This document shows positions 18,608 to 26,714 of a stretch of 64,000 nt of DNA, piece after piece. Below the pieces are notes generated by a model, which searched no databases, was not told the DNA's origin, and worked only from the letters and a program-made list of their open reading frames with translations. Position 1 is the stretch's first letter; each line of letters begins with the position of its first letter. The DNA lies in the NCBI RefSeq assembly GCF_019357415.1, contig NZ_CP048410.1, positions 3,436,501 through 3,500,500 on the forward strand. Reading direction: 5' to 3'. This DNA is from Gramella sp. MT6 (GTDB taxonomy: Bacteria; Bacteroidota; Bacteroidia; Flavobacteriales; Flavobacteriaceae). Made by a program: the position numbers and the translations under genes.

Positions 18608-19669
18608 ATGAAGACTATTAAAGGACCTGCCGTATTTCTGGCCCAGTTCATGGACGATAAGGAACCATTCAATTCTTTGGATGGCCTGTGTAAATGGGCA
18701 TCAGATCTTGGCTATAAAGGAATTCAGATCCCAACCTGGGAAATAAGACTTATCGACCTTAAAAAAGCCGCTGAAAGCAAAACTTACTGTGATGAACTTA
18801 AAGGCAAGGTAGAATCTTACGGACTGGAGATCACTGAACTCAGTTCACACTTACAGGGACAACTGGTAGCTGTGCATCCTGCCTATGATATAATGTTTGA
18901 TAATTTTGCACCAGATGAATACAAGAATAATCCTGAAAAACGGACCAACTGGGCCATCGATCAGCTTAAATATGCTGCAAAAGCAAGTAGACACCTAGGA
19001 CTTGACGTTCATGGAACCTTTAGCGGGTCATTTCTATGGCATACCGCGCACCCATGGCCACAAAGACCTGATGGTCTTGTAGAAATGGGCTTTGCAGAAC
19101 TAGCCAAGCGCTGGCTGCCTATTCTGAATGAATTTGATGAACAGGGAGTTGATGTTTGTTATGAGATACATCCCGGTGAAGACCTTCATGACGGGGTTAC
19201 CTTTGAGCGATTTCTTGATGCTACACATAACCATAAACGGGTTAATATTCTTTATGATCCAAGTCACTTCGTATTGCAGCAATTAGATTATATAGAATAT
19301 ATAGATCACTACCACGATTATATCAAAATGTTCCATGTAAAGGATGCTGAATTCAATCCTACAGGCAAAAAAGGAATGTTTGGAGGATATGGTGACTGGA
19401 AAGACCGAGCCGGCAGGTACAGACATCCTGGTGATGGCCAGGTAGATTTTAAAACTATCTTTTCTAAACTCACCGAATATGGTTGTGATGTCTGGGCTGT
19501 TCTGGAATGGGAATGCTGTATCAAATCACCAGATCAGGGTGCTAGAGAAGGTGCACCATTTATTCAGAAGCATATTATTGAAGCTACCCAAAAGAGATTC
19601 GATGACTTTTCAGGATCTGAAATTGATAAAAACAAACTAAAACGAATTTTAGGACTTAAAACTAACTAA
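18608..19669 (+). CDS. cytoplasmic sugar phosphate isomerase/epimerase (TIM barrel)
   Basis: The protein has 353 residues without a signal peptide. The xylose-isomerase-like TIM barrel is visible in SDLGYKGIQIPTWE, ITELSSHLQGQ, VDVCYEIHPGEDLHDG, ILYDPSHF, MFHVKDAEF and WAVLEWEC, with conserved Glu, His and Asp likely to bind a metal. It is a separate subfamily from the lipoprotein TIM barrel four genes away, so the operon has one such enzyme inside the cell and one exported. Substrate specificity is unknown. The start ATG follows the Gfo/Idh stop by 16 bases, and the stop is 2 bases before the next ATG, so co-transcription is very likely. Confidence 0.92.
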   Translation: MKTIKGPAVFLAQFMDDKEPFNSLDGLCKWASDLGYKGIQIPTWEIRLIDLKKAAESKTYCDELKGKVESYGLEITELSSHLQGQLVAVHPAYDIMFDNFAPDEYKNNPEKRTNWAIDQLKYAAKASRHLGLDVHGTFSGSFLWHTAHPWPQRPDGLVEMGFAELAKRWLPILNEFDEQGVDVCYEIHPGEDLHDGVTFERFLDATHNHKRVNILYDPSHFVLQQLDYIEYIDHYHDYIKMFHVKDAEFNPTGKKGMFGGYGDWKDRAGRYRHPGDGQVDFKTIFSKLTEYGCDVWAVLEWECCIKSPDQGAREGAPFIQKHIIEATQKRFDDFSGSEIDKNKLKRILGLKTN

Positions 19670-19671
19670 GC

Positions 19672-20427
19672 ATGAAAAAGATAATTTTAATAGGTTGCTC
19701 CATTGTTCTATTTGCGGCCTGCAAGAATGAAAATAAGGATTCAGAAGAAACAGAAGCTGCTTCCAACAAAGAGATGAAAACTGCCGAAAACATGGAGAAA
19801 GATGAATGGAACGTACTATTTAGCGGTACCAACCTTGATTCTTGGCAAACCTATAACAGAGATTCAATATCAAGCCAGTGGACCGTTGAGGATGGAACAA
19901 TTTCCTTTGCCCCTGCTGAAGGAGACAAAAGAATCAAGGAATACCTAATGACCAAGGATAAATATGAAAATTTCGAACTTCAGATAGAATGGAAGATTTC
20001 TGAAGGTGGAAACAGCGGTATCCTTTGGGGAGTTCAGGAAATGGAAAAATATGATGAGCCTTATTATACGGGACCTGAGATTCAGATCCTCGATAATGAA
20101 AGACATCCCGATGCCAAGAATGGCCCTAACCGTACGGCCGGAGCCTTATACGATATGGTTCCTCCAAGAGAAGATGTTACTAAACCTGCCGGAGAATGGA
20201 ACACGGAAGTTATTCATATAGATCATGAAAGTAATACCGGTTGGGTGAAATTGAACGGAGTAAAAGTGACCGAATTCCCTGTGAATGGTGAAGAATGGAT
20301 GGAGATGGTTAAAAATTCTAAATTTAGCGATTGGGAGGACTTTGGTTCCAGCCGGAAAGGTTACATAGCTTTACAGGACCACGACGATAAGGTATGGTTC
20401 AGAAATATTAAAATAAAAGAACTTTAA
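19672..20427 (+). CDS. DUF1080 (3-keto-disaccharide hydrolase-type) lipoprotein
   Basis: The protein has 251 residues with a lipoprotein signal (LFAAC, Cys17) and a short acidic linker. The single DUF1080 jelly-roll starts at WNVLFSGTNLDSWQ and includes NSGILWGVQE, GPEIQILDN, RTAGALYDMV and GEWNTEVI, all hallmarks of the family. Pfam describes this family as 3-keto-disaccharide hydrolase, and it resembles concanavalin-like glycanases. It is the last gene of the operon and is followed by a strong terminator. With the GMC enzyme oxidising C3 of a glycoside, this protein could cleave the activated bond outside the cytoplasm. That assignment is by family and context only. Confidence 0.92.
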   Translation: MKKIILIGCSIVLFAACKNENKDSEETEAASNKEMKTAENMEKDEWNVLFSGTNLDSWQTYNRDSISSQWTVEDGTISFAPAEGDKRIKEYLMTKDKYENFELQIEWKISEGGNSGILWGVQEMEKYDEPYYTGPEIQILDNERHPDAKNGPNRTAGALYDMVPPREDVTKPAGEWNTEVIHIDHESNTGWVKLNGVKVTEFPVNGEEWMEMVKNSKFSDWEDFGSSRKGYIALQDHDDKVWFRNIKIKEL

Positions 20428-20446
20428 GAATAGTTTATCAGAATTA

Positions 20447-20473
20447 AAGCTGCCTTTACGGCGGCTTTTTTTT
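20447..20473 (+). terminator. rho-independent terminator after the keto-sugar operon
   Basis: An 8-base stem (AAGCTGCC with GGCGGCTT, one G-T pair) and a 5-base loop are followed by eight T. It lies 20 bases past the DUF1080 stop. Confidence 0.88.
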
Positions 20474-20518
20474 ATTCTTGGATATAGGCTGGAAGTGCTA
20501 TTCAAATAAAAGAAGATT

Positions 20519-21730
20519 ATGCAAAGACTTGATGTAAGTTTCGAAAATTCTGATTCTAAAACTTTAAAAGGAGTTCTGGAGTTACCTACCAATAAGAAGC
20601 CTCTTAATTTTGTTCTTTTTGCTCACTGCTTTACCTGTAATAAGAACTTTCATGCTCCATCAAATATTAGCAAAAGTTTGGCTTCAAAAGGTTATGGAGT
20701 ATTAAGATTCGACTTTACCGGGCTTGGTGAAAGTGATGGTGATTTTGAAGACACAAATTTCTCCGGAAACGTTGAGGATCTTATTTCTGCAGCTAATTTC
20801 TTAAAAAAGGAATATAACGCCCCTTCTATTATCGTAGGACATTCGTTAGGTGGAGCTGCTGCCCTGTTCGCAGCAAAAAAAATAGAATCGGTTAAAACTA
20901 TTGTGACCATAAATGCACCTTCAAATTTAAGCCATGTAAAGAAGCATTTTGAATCCAGCCTCGATGAAATAGAAAAAGACGGTTCTGCGAGCATAAATAT
21001 CGGCGGGAGGAGCTTCCAGATCAAAAAACACTTCGTGGATGATCTAAAAAACAATAATGATTCTAAAGTTCTTCAGGAAATTAGGACGCCTTTGCTCATA
21101 ATGCATTCACCACAGGATAAGATTGTTTCTATAAACCATGCGGAAGAACTTTATAAAGTCGCAAGACATCCCAAGAGCTTCATTACCCTTGATGGAGCAG
21201 ATCATATGCTTAGTACAAGATCTGATTCAGAATACGCCGGAAACGTAATAGCAGCATGGGCTAGTAAATACATTGAACAGCCTGAAGTTCCTGAATTAGA
21301 GACCGATCACGAGGTAATGGCTAATTTAGGCGCACATGGATACACCACCCAGATCATCGCCGGAAAACACTATTTTGTTGCTGATGAACCGGTAAAAGCA
21401 GGAGGCAGCGACCTGGGTCCTAACCCATATGAACTCGTCTCCAGCGGACTGGCTGCCTGTACCTCCATGACTATTCAAATGTATGCCAGAAGAAAGGAAT
21501 GGAAAATTGAGAATGTGGAAACCCATGTAAGTTATTCTAAAAAACATGCAGATGATTGCGAAAATTGCGAGGACGACAAGGCTAAAATAGATAGTTTTGA
21601 AAGGGAAATCTCTATAAAAGGAGAACTTGACAATAAACAAATTGAACGCTTATTGGAGATCGCAGATAAATGCCCTGTCCATAAAACTCTTTCTACAAAG
21701 GGACAGATAAGAACTAAATTAAAGAGTTAG
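20519..21730 (+). CDS. alpha/beta hydrolase fused to OsmC-family domain
   Basis: The protein has 403 residues and two domains. Residues 1-250 are an alpha/beta hydrolase with nucleophile Ser109 in GHSLGG, a likely acid at Asp200 (SPQDKIV) and His229 (GADHML). Residues about 265-403 are an OsmC/Ohr-type domain with the redox cysteine pair Cys314 (LAACTS) and Cys385 (DKCPVHKTL). OsmC proteins reduce organic hydroperoxides through such a cysteine pair. The hydrolase half could release or process an ester. It probably acts in the cytoplasm in oxidative-stress defence, and the next gene is a superoxide dismutase. This fusion occurs in other Bacteroidota and is not a sequencing artefact. Confidence 0.92.
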   Translation: MQRLDVSFENSDSKTLKGVLELPTNKKPLNFVLFAHCFTCNKNFHAPSNISKSLASKGYGVLRFDFTGLGESDGDFEDTNFSGNVEDLISAANFLKKEYNAPSIIVGHSLGGAAALFAAKKIESVKTIVTINAPSNLSHVKKHFESSLDEIEKDGSASINIGGRSFQIKKHFVDDLKNNNDSKVLQEIRTPLLIMHSPQDKIVSINHAEELYKVARHPKSFITLDGADHMLSTRSDSEYAGNVIAAWASKYIEQPEVPELETDHEVMANLGAHGYTTQIIAGKHYFVADEPVKAGGSDLGPNPYELVSSGLAACTSMTIQMYARRKEWKIENVETHVSYSKKHADDCENCEDDKAKIDSFEREISIKGELDNKQIERLLEIADKCPVHKTLSTKGQIRTKLKS

Positions 21731-21842
21731 TGAATTTTAATAGCCTAAAGCGCATTGTTAAGCTATACTTAAATCTTTGGTGTTACCTGCGAATAGGCTT
21801 AATTTAGGAGTATTAAATTAAAATTTAACCAATCGAAATTTT

Positions 21843-22433
21843 ATGAAACGTATTAGTTTATCACTTATTCTTTGTGCAGGTTTAGTCTTCACAAGTTGTA
21901 AGAATGAGAAAAAAGAAAATGAAATGGATACCCAATCAGAAACTGAAATGAGTTCTGATATGGAAAAACAGGAAGAAGAAGTAAAAAAGGTGAAAGTAAC
22001 CTTGAATTCTGTTAGTGATTCCAACCTTAGTGGTAATGTGGTATTTACTGAAGAAAATGGCGAAGTTTCCATGACTGCTATTATTTCAGGACTTGCGGAA
22101 GGTAAACACGCTATCCATATTCACGAAAAAGGTGATTGTTCAGCTGCCGATGGTTCTTCTGCCGGAGGACACTGGAACCCTACAGACGCTCAACACGGGA
22201 AATGGGGAGATTCTGAAGGTTATCATAAAGGTGACATAGGAAACTTTGAAGTTGATGCTAATGGGAATGGAACCGTAAATATGAGCACAGACGAATGGTG
22301 TATAGGTTGTGGTGATGAAAAGAAAGATATTTTAGGGAAAGCCGTGATCGTGCATGATGGTGTAGATGACTATACTTCTCAGCCTTCTGGTGCTGCAGGT
22401 ACACGTGTAGGTTGTGGTGTGATCCAGAAATAA
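21843..22433 (+). CDS. sodC: Cu/Zn superoxide dismutase lipoprotein
   Basis: The protein has 196 residues with a lipoprotein signal peptide (VFTSC, Cys19) and a Glu/Lys-rich linker, so it is envelope-located. The dismutase fold shows the copper and zinc ligands in AIHIHEKGDC, GGHWNPTDAQHG and KAVIVHDGVDDY. The C-terminal GTRVGCGVI provides the second half of the structural disulfide begun at GDCS. An extra CIGCG segment around residue 153 is unusual and may form a further disulfide or bind a metal. It converts superoxide to peroxide outside the cytoplasm. It follows the OsmC fusion by 112 bases and has its own terminator. Confidence 0.94.
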   Translation: MKRISLSLILCAGLVFTSCKNEKKENEMDTQSETEMSSDMEKQEEEVKKVKVTLNSVSDSNLSGNVVFTEENGEVSMTAIISGLAEGKHAIHIHEKGDCSAADGSSAGGHWNPTDAQHGKWGDSEGYHKGDIGNFEVDANGNGTVNMSTDEWCIGCGDEKKDILGKAVIVHDGVDDYTSQPSGAAGTRVGCGVIQK

Positions 22434-22457
22434 TTCCTATTAAAATAATAGAATGTT

Positions 22458-22482
22458 AAGCGGCCATCTGGCCGCTTTTTTT
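22458..22482 (+). terminator. rho-independent terminator after sodC
   Basis: A perfect 8-base GC-rich stem (AAGCGGCC with GGCCGCTT) and a 4-base loop are followed by seven T. It starts 24 bases after the sodC stop. Confidence 0.92.
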
Positions 22483-22524
22483 ATTTAGCAATTAAGACTA
22501 TATTTATTTCCTCAAATAAAATCT

Positions 22525-23055
22525 ATGCAGCAGGACGGACTAATCCTCGAATTACAAAATGGTAATCAGAAGGCCTTTGAAAGGATTTATCAATTGTATT
22601 CAGAGAGTGTATATGGAATTATATATAGTATTTTAAAAGATGAAAAAATTGCCGAGGAAATATTACAGGATGTATTCCTAAAGATATGGGACAATGCATC
22701 TTCCTACAATTCAGATAAAGGAAGGTTCTTTACCTGGATCCTGAATATAGCCCGAAATGCTTCTATAGACCACATAAGATCTAAAAGTCATAAGAATACT
22801 CAGAAAAACCTTACAGCAGATAATTTCGTAAATGTTCTGGAGAGCAATTCGAACTTTTCAGCAAAAGCAGATGCTATCGGGATCCAAAAATATATCGATA
22901 TCCTGAAGCCAGTCTGTAAGAAATTAATAGACCTCCTGTTCTTTAAAGGTTTTACACAGAAAGATGCGGCTGAGGAGTTGGATATGCCTCTAGGAACGGT
23001 TAAAACCAGGAACAGAGCTTGTATTAACAAGCTTAGAGAAATGTTAGCAGAATAA
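22525..23055 (+). CDS. ECF-type RNA polymerase sigma factor (SigK-like)
   Basis: The protein has 176 residues. Region 2 is visible as NGNQKAFERIYQLY, then AEEILQDVFLKIWDN, then RFFTWILNIARNASIDHIR. Region 4 is FKGFTQKDAAEELDMPLGTVKTR. It lies 3 bases before an RskA-type anti-sigma gene, the standard arrangement for sigma-K-like factors. The sigma factor would be held at the membrane by its partner until a signal releases it. The promoter it recognises cannot be deduced here. TATATTTA at 22499-22506 is a weak -7-like match upstream. Confidence 0.94.
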   Translation: MQQDGLILELQNGNQKAFERIYQLYSESVYGIIYSILKDEKIAEEILQDVFLKIWDNASSYNSDKGRFFTWILNIARNASIDHIRSKSHKNTQKNLTADNFVNVLESNSNFSAKADAIGIQKYIDILKPVCKKLIDLLFFKGFTQKDAAEELDMPLGTVKTRNRACINKLREMLAE

Positions 23056-23058
23056 GAA

Positions 23059-23865
23059 ATGAATATACAAGAATACATATCATCTGGAATCCTGGAACTT
23101 TATGTTTACGGTGCACTTACTGAGGCAGAGAGCCGTGAAGTAAGCCAGGCCTTAAAAGAACATCCTGAGATCAGGAAAGAGGTTGAGGAGATCGAGAACG
23201 CTCTGCAAAGGTTATCCTCTTCAGCTGCGCCAAATTACAATGCGGAAGCGGTATTGGCCAGCATCAAGCAAAAATTAAGTCAAAAAGCCGAGCCTAAGGT
23301 AGTTGAGATCGATAGAGACGAAGGAACCAATTGGGTGTCTTATATAGGTTGGGCTGCAACCATTCTGTTACTTGTTGGTCTCTTCTTTGTATTTGAAGAT
23401 AAGAACGAACTTAGAGAACAGCTGAACGCTGAAAAAGCGAAAACGGCAAGAATGGAACAACAGATCGCAGATGCAAGAGAAAACAAAGAGAAAGCGGAAG
23501 AACTACTTGCAGTCTTAAGAGATAAGAATGTTTCCAAAGTACCGTTACAAGGACAAAATGCAGCTCCTGGAGCCTATGCAGCGGTCTATTGGAACAAAGA
23601 AGAAAATAAAGCTTATATAGATGCCAAAGATTTGCCAGAACCGCCTCGAGGAAAGGTATACCAGGTATGGTCATTAAAACTTGAGCCACTAACTCCTACA
23701 AGCATTGGATTACTGGATGAATTCTCACTAGACGACAATAAGATATTTACTCTTGAAAATGCCAATGAATCCCAGGCATTCGGGATCACTCTCGAACCTG
23801 AAGGAGGCAGTGAATCACCAACCATGGATCAACTTTATGTGTTAGGTGCTGTCGCGGCCCCTTAA
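23059..23865 (+). CDS. anti-sigma factor, RskA/anti-sigma-K type
   Basis: The protein has 268 residues. The N-terminal cytoplasmic part (residues 1-90) carries the anti-sigma pattern YVYGALTEAESREVSQAL. One membrane helix follows at about 93-112 (VSYIGWAATILLLVGLFFVF). A charged coiled coil comes next at 115-155 (LREQLNAEKAKTARMEQQ). The RskA extracytoplasmic domain ends the protein (GKVYQVWSLKLEP, then FGITLEPEGGS). It should sequester the sigma factor encoded just upstream. A strong terminator ends the two-gene operon. Confidence 0.94.
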   Translation: MNIQEYISSGILELYVYGALTEAESREVSQALKEHPEIRKEVEEIENALQRLSSSAAPNYNAEAVLASIKQKLSQKAEPKVVEIDRDEGTNWVSYIGWAATILLLVGLFFVFEDKNELREQLNAEKAKTARMEQQIADARENKEKAEELLAVLRDKNVSKVPLQGQNAAPGAYAAVYWNKEENKAYIDAKDLPEPPRGKVYQVWSLKLEPLTPTSIGLLDEFSLDDNKIFTLENANESQAFGITLEPEGGSESPTMDQLYVLGAVAAP

Positions 23866-23888
23866 ATAAGAGAACCTATATTAAAAGC

Positions 23889-23921
23889 TAAGCCCCACGT
23901 TCTTGCGTGGGGCTTACTTTT
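23889..23921 (+). terminator. rho-independent terminator after the sigma/anti-sigma operon
   Basis: A perfect 11-base stem (TAAGCCCCACG with CGTGGGGCTTA) with a 6-base loop is followed by CTTTT. It lies 24 bases after the anti-sigma stop. Confidence 0.9.
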
Positions 23922-23928
23922 GTAAACA

Positions 23929-23968
23929 CTTAGGGTGAAAATTCCCGGGGGGATCTCAGTTCCCTAAG
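23929..23968. other. GC-rich inverted repeat in a convergent gap
   Basis: CTTAGGG at 23929-23935 pairs with CCCTAAG at 23962-23968 around a 26-base centre that holds its own CCCGGGGGG run. It lies just past the sigma/anti-sigma terminator and about 140 bases from the convergent LytTR gene. It does not look like a simple terminator, because no T-run follows on either strand. Nothing else was recognised in the rest of this gap. Confidence 0.35.
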
Positions 23969-24108
23969 CATCTAACCAACCAAAAAAATCAAAAACTCAA
24001 ATCGACCAAGCGTCAAAAGCTATATGTCAAACAAACCTAGAGTTATATAAATATTTACGGAAGGAAATATGGTTCGGTTTTATTTTCTTCAATTTTAACA
24101 TTTCAGAA

Positions 24109-24867
24109 TCATTGGTCCAGCCAGATCTTGAAGTCTTTAACCCGCTCCCTGCTTACAATAAGCTGAAATTCTGTAAAGTTCTCTATTTTTATTTCTAGCC
24201 TGGAATTAGTATATGAAATGATATCCCTGATAGCATTTATATTAAGTATACATTTTCTATTTATGCGGTAGAATTTTTCAGGATCAAGATCTTCCTCAAG
24301 TTTTTCCAGAGGCACCTCTATAGGATAATTTCGGCCGGTATAGCAGTGAAGATATGTTGTTTTGTTTTCTGAATAAAAGCAGGCGATATCTGAAATATCC
24401 ACAAGTTTAAGATGCTGCCCTACCTGGGCCGTAAACCTTGTCTTATAAGATTTTTGATGGTTGGTCTGGGTTAATAATGACCTTAACTCCTTCACATCAA
24501 TATTGCCGTTTTGGTGCTGGGTGTTCCTGAACTTTTTAATAGCGGCCTCAAGTTCCTCTTCATCAATGGGTTTCAGCAGGTAATCTATACTATTTAGTTT
24601 AAACGCTTTAAGAGCATATTCATCGTAGGCTGTCGTGAATATAATTGCGCTATCAGTCTTTACATGTTCAAAAATCTCAAAAGAAAGACCATCACTTAAC
24701 TGGATATCCAGAAAAATAATATCGGGATGTTCATGACCATTAAACCAATCTATTGCTTCAGCCACAGAATGGAGCATAGTCTTAGTTTCAATATCCAGTT
24801 TTGTAAGCATACGCTGTAATCGCCTTGCTGCGGGCTTTTCGTCTTCAATAATTATAATGTCTATCAC
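24109..24867 (-). CDS. LytTR-family response regulator
   Basis: The protein has 252 residues. The receiver domain (1-120) has the acidic pair in IIEDEKPAARR, the phosphorylation site Asp54 (IIFLDIQLSDG), Thr in IIFTTAYDEYA and Lys in YLLKPIDEEE. The LytTR DNA-binding domain fills about 145-252 (FYSENKTTYLHCYTGRNYPI, then FYRINRKCILNINAI). It is the last gene of a three-gene minus-strand operon with a LytS-type kinase and a 2TM protein, and it is the likely output of that kinase. Such regulators bind direct repeats upstream of their targets. No target is evident within this operon. Confidence 0.95.
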   Translation of the reverse strand: MIDIIIIEDEKPAARRLQRMLTKLDIETKTMLHSVAEAIDWFNGHEHPDIIFLDIQLSDGLSFEIFEHVKTDSAIIFTTAYDEYALKAFKLNSIDYLLKPIDEEELEAAIKKFRNTQHQNGNIDVKELRSLLTQTNHQKSYKTRFTAQVGQHLKLVDISDIACFYSENKTTYLHCYTGRNYPIEVPLEKLEEDLDPEKFYRINRKCILNINAIRDIISYTNSRLEIKIENFTEFQLIVSRERVKDFKIWLDQ

Positions 24868-24889
24868 TTCTGAATTCTATAATTAAAAA

Positions 24890-25213
24890 CTATTTCCAGA
24901 TCTGTTTCTTATCCTGGTCCATCAATTCCTTGATTTTTCTCTCTTCCCATTTCCTACCAAAAATGAAGTTTGGTCCAAAAACGCTTGCCCAGTGAGCGAA
25001 GAGACCTATTCCCCAAAAGAAGAGAGTTGCGTAGTTGGTAATTTCTGTTAGACCATCAAGTAAACCTGTATCCTGTGTGTTCATTATAAATATGGCAGCA
25101 TTGATAAAAATGAAAACCAGTAAATGAACATAAAATCCTTTAATATCCTTGATCCTTTTTTGAGCCGATTTATAGCTCATACTTTTTCTATAATCTGTTT
25201 CCATTATTTCCAT
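24890..25213 (-). CDS. 2TM domain-containing protein
   Basis: The protein has 107 residues. A basic segment (YKSAQKRIKDIKGFYVHLLVF) leads into two membrane helices at about 29-44 and 64-81, followed by the family ending FGRKWEERKIKELMDQD. Its start overlaps the kinase stop by 10 bases, so the two are translationally coupled. The same domain is fused to the C-terminus of that kinase, and the two copies are close homologues. Family knowledge gives no firm function. Frequent linkage to LytTR systems suggests a membrane partner or modulator of the kinase. Confidence 0.92.
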   Translation of the reverse strand: MEIMETDYRKSMSYKSAQKRIKDIKGFYVHLLVFIFINAAIFIMNTQDTGLLDGLTEITNYATLFFWGIGLFAHWASVFGPNFIFGRKWEERKIKELMDQDKKQIWK

Positions 25214-26532
25214 GATTTAGTTTGTTGCTGATCTTTTTCCATCAGTTCCCTGATCTTACGTTCTTCCCATTCACTTCCATAACCAAATACAGAGAATCCA
25301 TGAATTGTAAGTCCTATTCCCCATCCAAAAAGTGGAAACCAGAACCATTGAAACTCCCAGTAGGTACGGTAATTAATAAAAATAAGAAATGGGATCACTA
25401 CACAGTAAGAAATAAGATTTCCATAAAACTCCTTGATCTCCTTTACTCGTTGTTTTGCTTTGAAATAAGCATTTTCCTGATTGATTTCGTTGGTATCCAT
25501 AATTGAAATTTGTTTGGTTAAAACGGGTAATTTCACCCTGAATAATTCATTGGTTTGCTCGATTAAAACCTGCCTCTGAGTTACCTCGTGGTATCTATTC
25601 ACAATATTCTGAAGTCCCACCCCTTTTCTATTTCCTAAAACTTCCTTTTTCTGAAAATTATTCTCGACCACCAGATAGCCATCGGTTTCATATATCCTGA
25701 TCTTTAAAGGTTTTCCTTCACTAACTATATTGTGTTTTATGGTATTCTCAAGTAATAGCTGTAATGAAAGAGGCACCACTTTAGCTTCTTCATTAGACAG
25801 CTCCTTTGGTATCTCAAAGTAAATGCTATTCTCAAAGCGCATTTTCAGTAGCTTCATATAAGTATTCGCAAAAGAAAGTTCTTCTTTTACACTTACCAGT
25901 TCCTTATCCTTCTGCTCCAGAACATAACGGTATATTTTAGAAAGTGCGGTTGTAAAACGCTGTGCCTGTTCTGGGTTCTCATCTATGAGAGAGGCTAACA
26001 CATTAAGGCTATTAAATAGAAAGTGTGGGTCTAACTGGTTCTTTAAAGCATCGAATTTCGCCGAGGCTGTTCCCGCAATGATCTTCTGCTGCTTAACTTT
26101 TTTTTCCTGTAAAGATTTATAAAAGAAAACCAGGTGAAAGAAAAGGGAAATAATGGTTATAAAGAGTAATGGGCCCAGGTAATAATAAATCCTTTCCCGG
26201 GCAATAAACTCGGTAAAACTGTACCCGTTAAAAATCATCTCATCCACTGCCCGGCATAAGAAGTAAAAGAACAAGGTTAGAATTATAGAGCCTCCCGCTG
26301 CCAATAAAATAGTTCTTAAACTTGCACTTTCCCAACCTATCTTATTGCCGAAAAATCTAAAGTAAAAACTATTTACTGCAGTTAATACGAAACAGTAGAA
26401 ATAGAAAACACCCCATGTATTTATATCCAGTAGGGAATCGAAAGACTTTTCACTATCAAAAATCGCCTGAATCAAAACGAGGATCACGCAAATCCCGATG
26501 CTAATTCTTAATATTCTGTATAATTCTTTCAT
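25204..26532 (-). CDS. LytS-type sensor histidine kinase with C-terminal 2TM domain
   Basis: The protein has 442 residues. Four membrane segments occupy about 5-140. The His_kinase domain follows, with phospho-acceptor His170 in LDPHFLFNSLN, the ATP-site Asn263 (LLLENTIKHNI) and a glycine loop GNRKGVGLQNI near 300-310. Instead of ending around residue 344, the frame continues into a complete 2TM domain (residues about 356-442, KAKQRVKEIKEFYGN, then SEWEERKIRELMEKD). This resembles a kinase gene and a 2TM gene joined in frame. It heads the operon with a separate 2TM protein and the LytTR regulator, and should phosphorylate that regulator. The signal sensed is unknown. Confidence 0.93.
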   Translation of the reverse strand: MKELYRILRISIGICVILVLIQAIFDSEKSFDSLLDINTWGVFYFYCFVLTAVNSFYFRFFGNKIGWESASLRTILLAAGGSIILTLFFYFLCRAVDEMIFNGYSFTEFIARERIYYYLGPLLFITIISLFFHLVFFYKSLQEKKVKQQKIIAGTASAKFDALKNQLDPHFLFNSLNVLASLIDENPEQAQRFTTALSKIYRYVLEQKDKELVSVKEELSFANTYMKLLKMRFENSIYFEIPKELSNEEAKVVPLSLQLLLENTIKHNIVSEGKPLKIRIYETDGYLVVENNFQKKEVLGNRKGVGLQNIVNRYHEVTQRQVLIEQTNELFRVKLPVLTKQISIMDTNEINQENAYFKAKQRVKEIKEFYGNLISYCVVIPFLIFINYRTYWEFQWFWFPLFGWGIGLTIHGFSVFGYGSEWEERKIRELMEKDQQQTKSWK

Positions 26533-26714
26533 CAGTTTTTATATCTATTTCAAAATTGCTGCAAAATCTCCTAAACCAAAAAATCAATTTTCCGAATTGT
26601 CAAATTCCAATACTGAATTGTTTTCTTATCTCAATTTTGGCTTTTCAACCTGAAAATTAATTAATCTTTAACATTTAAATGAATAACTTGAAGTCAAATC
26701 CAAAAAATTAAATA

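Noticed and set aside
21743..21800. Imperfect inverted repeat (AGCCTA / TAGGCT) in the leader region of sodC
   Set aside because: The pairing is interrupted and the loop is long, so I do not call a riboswitch or operator.
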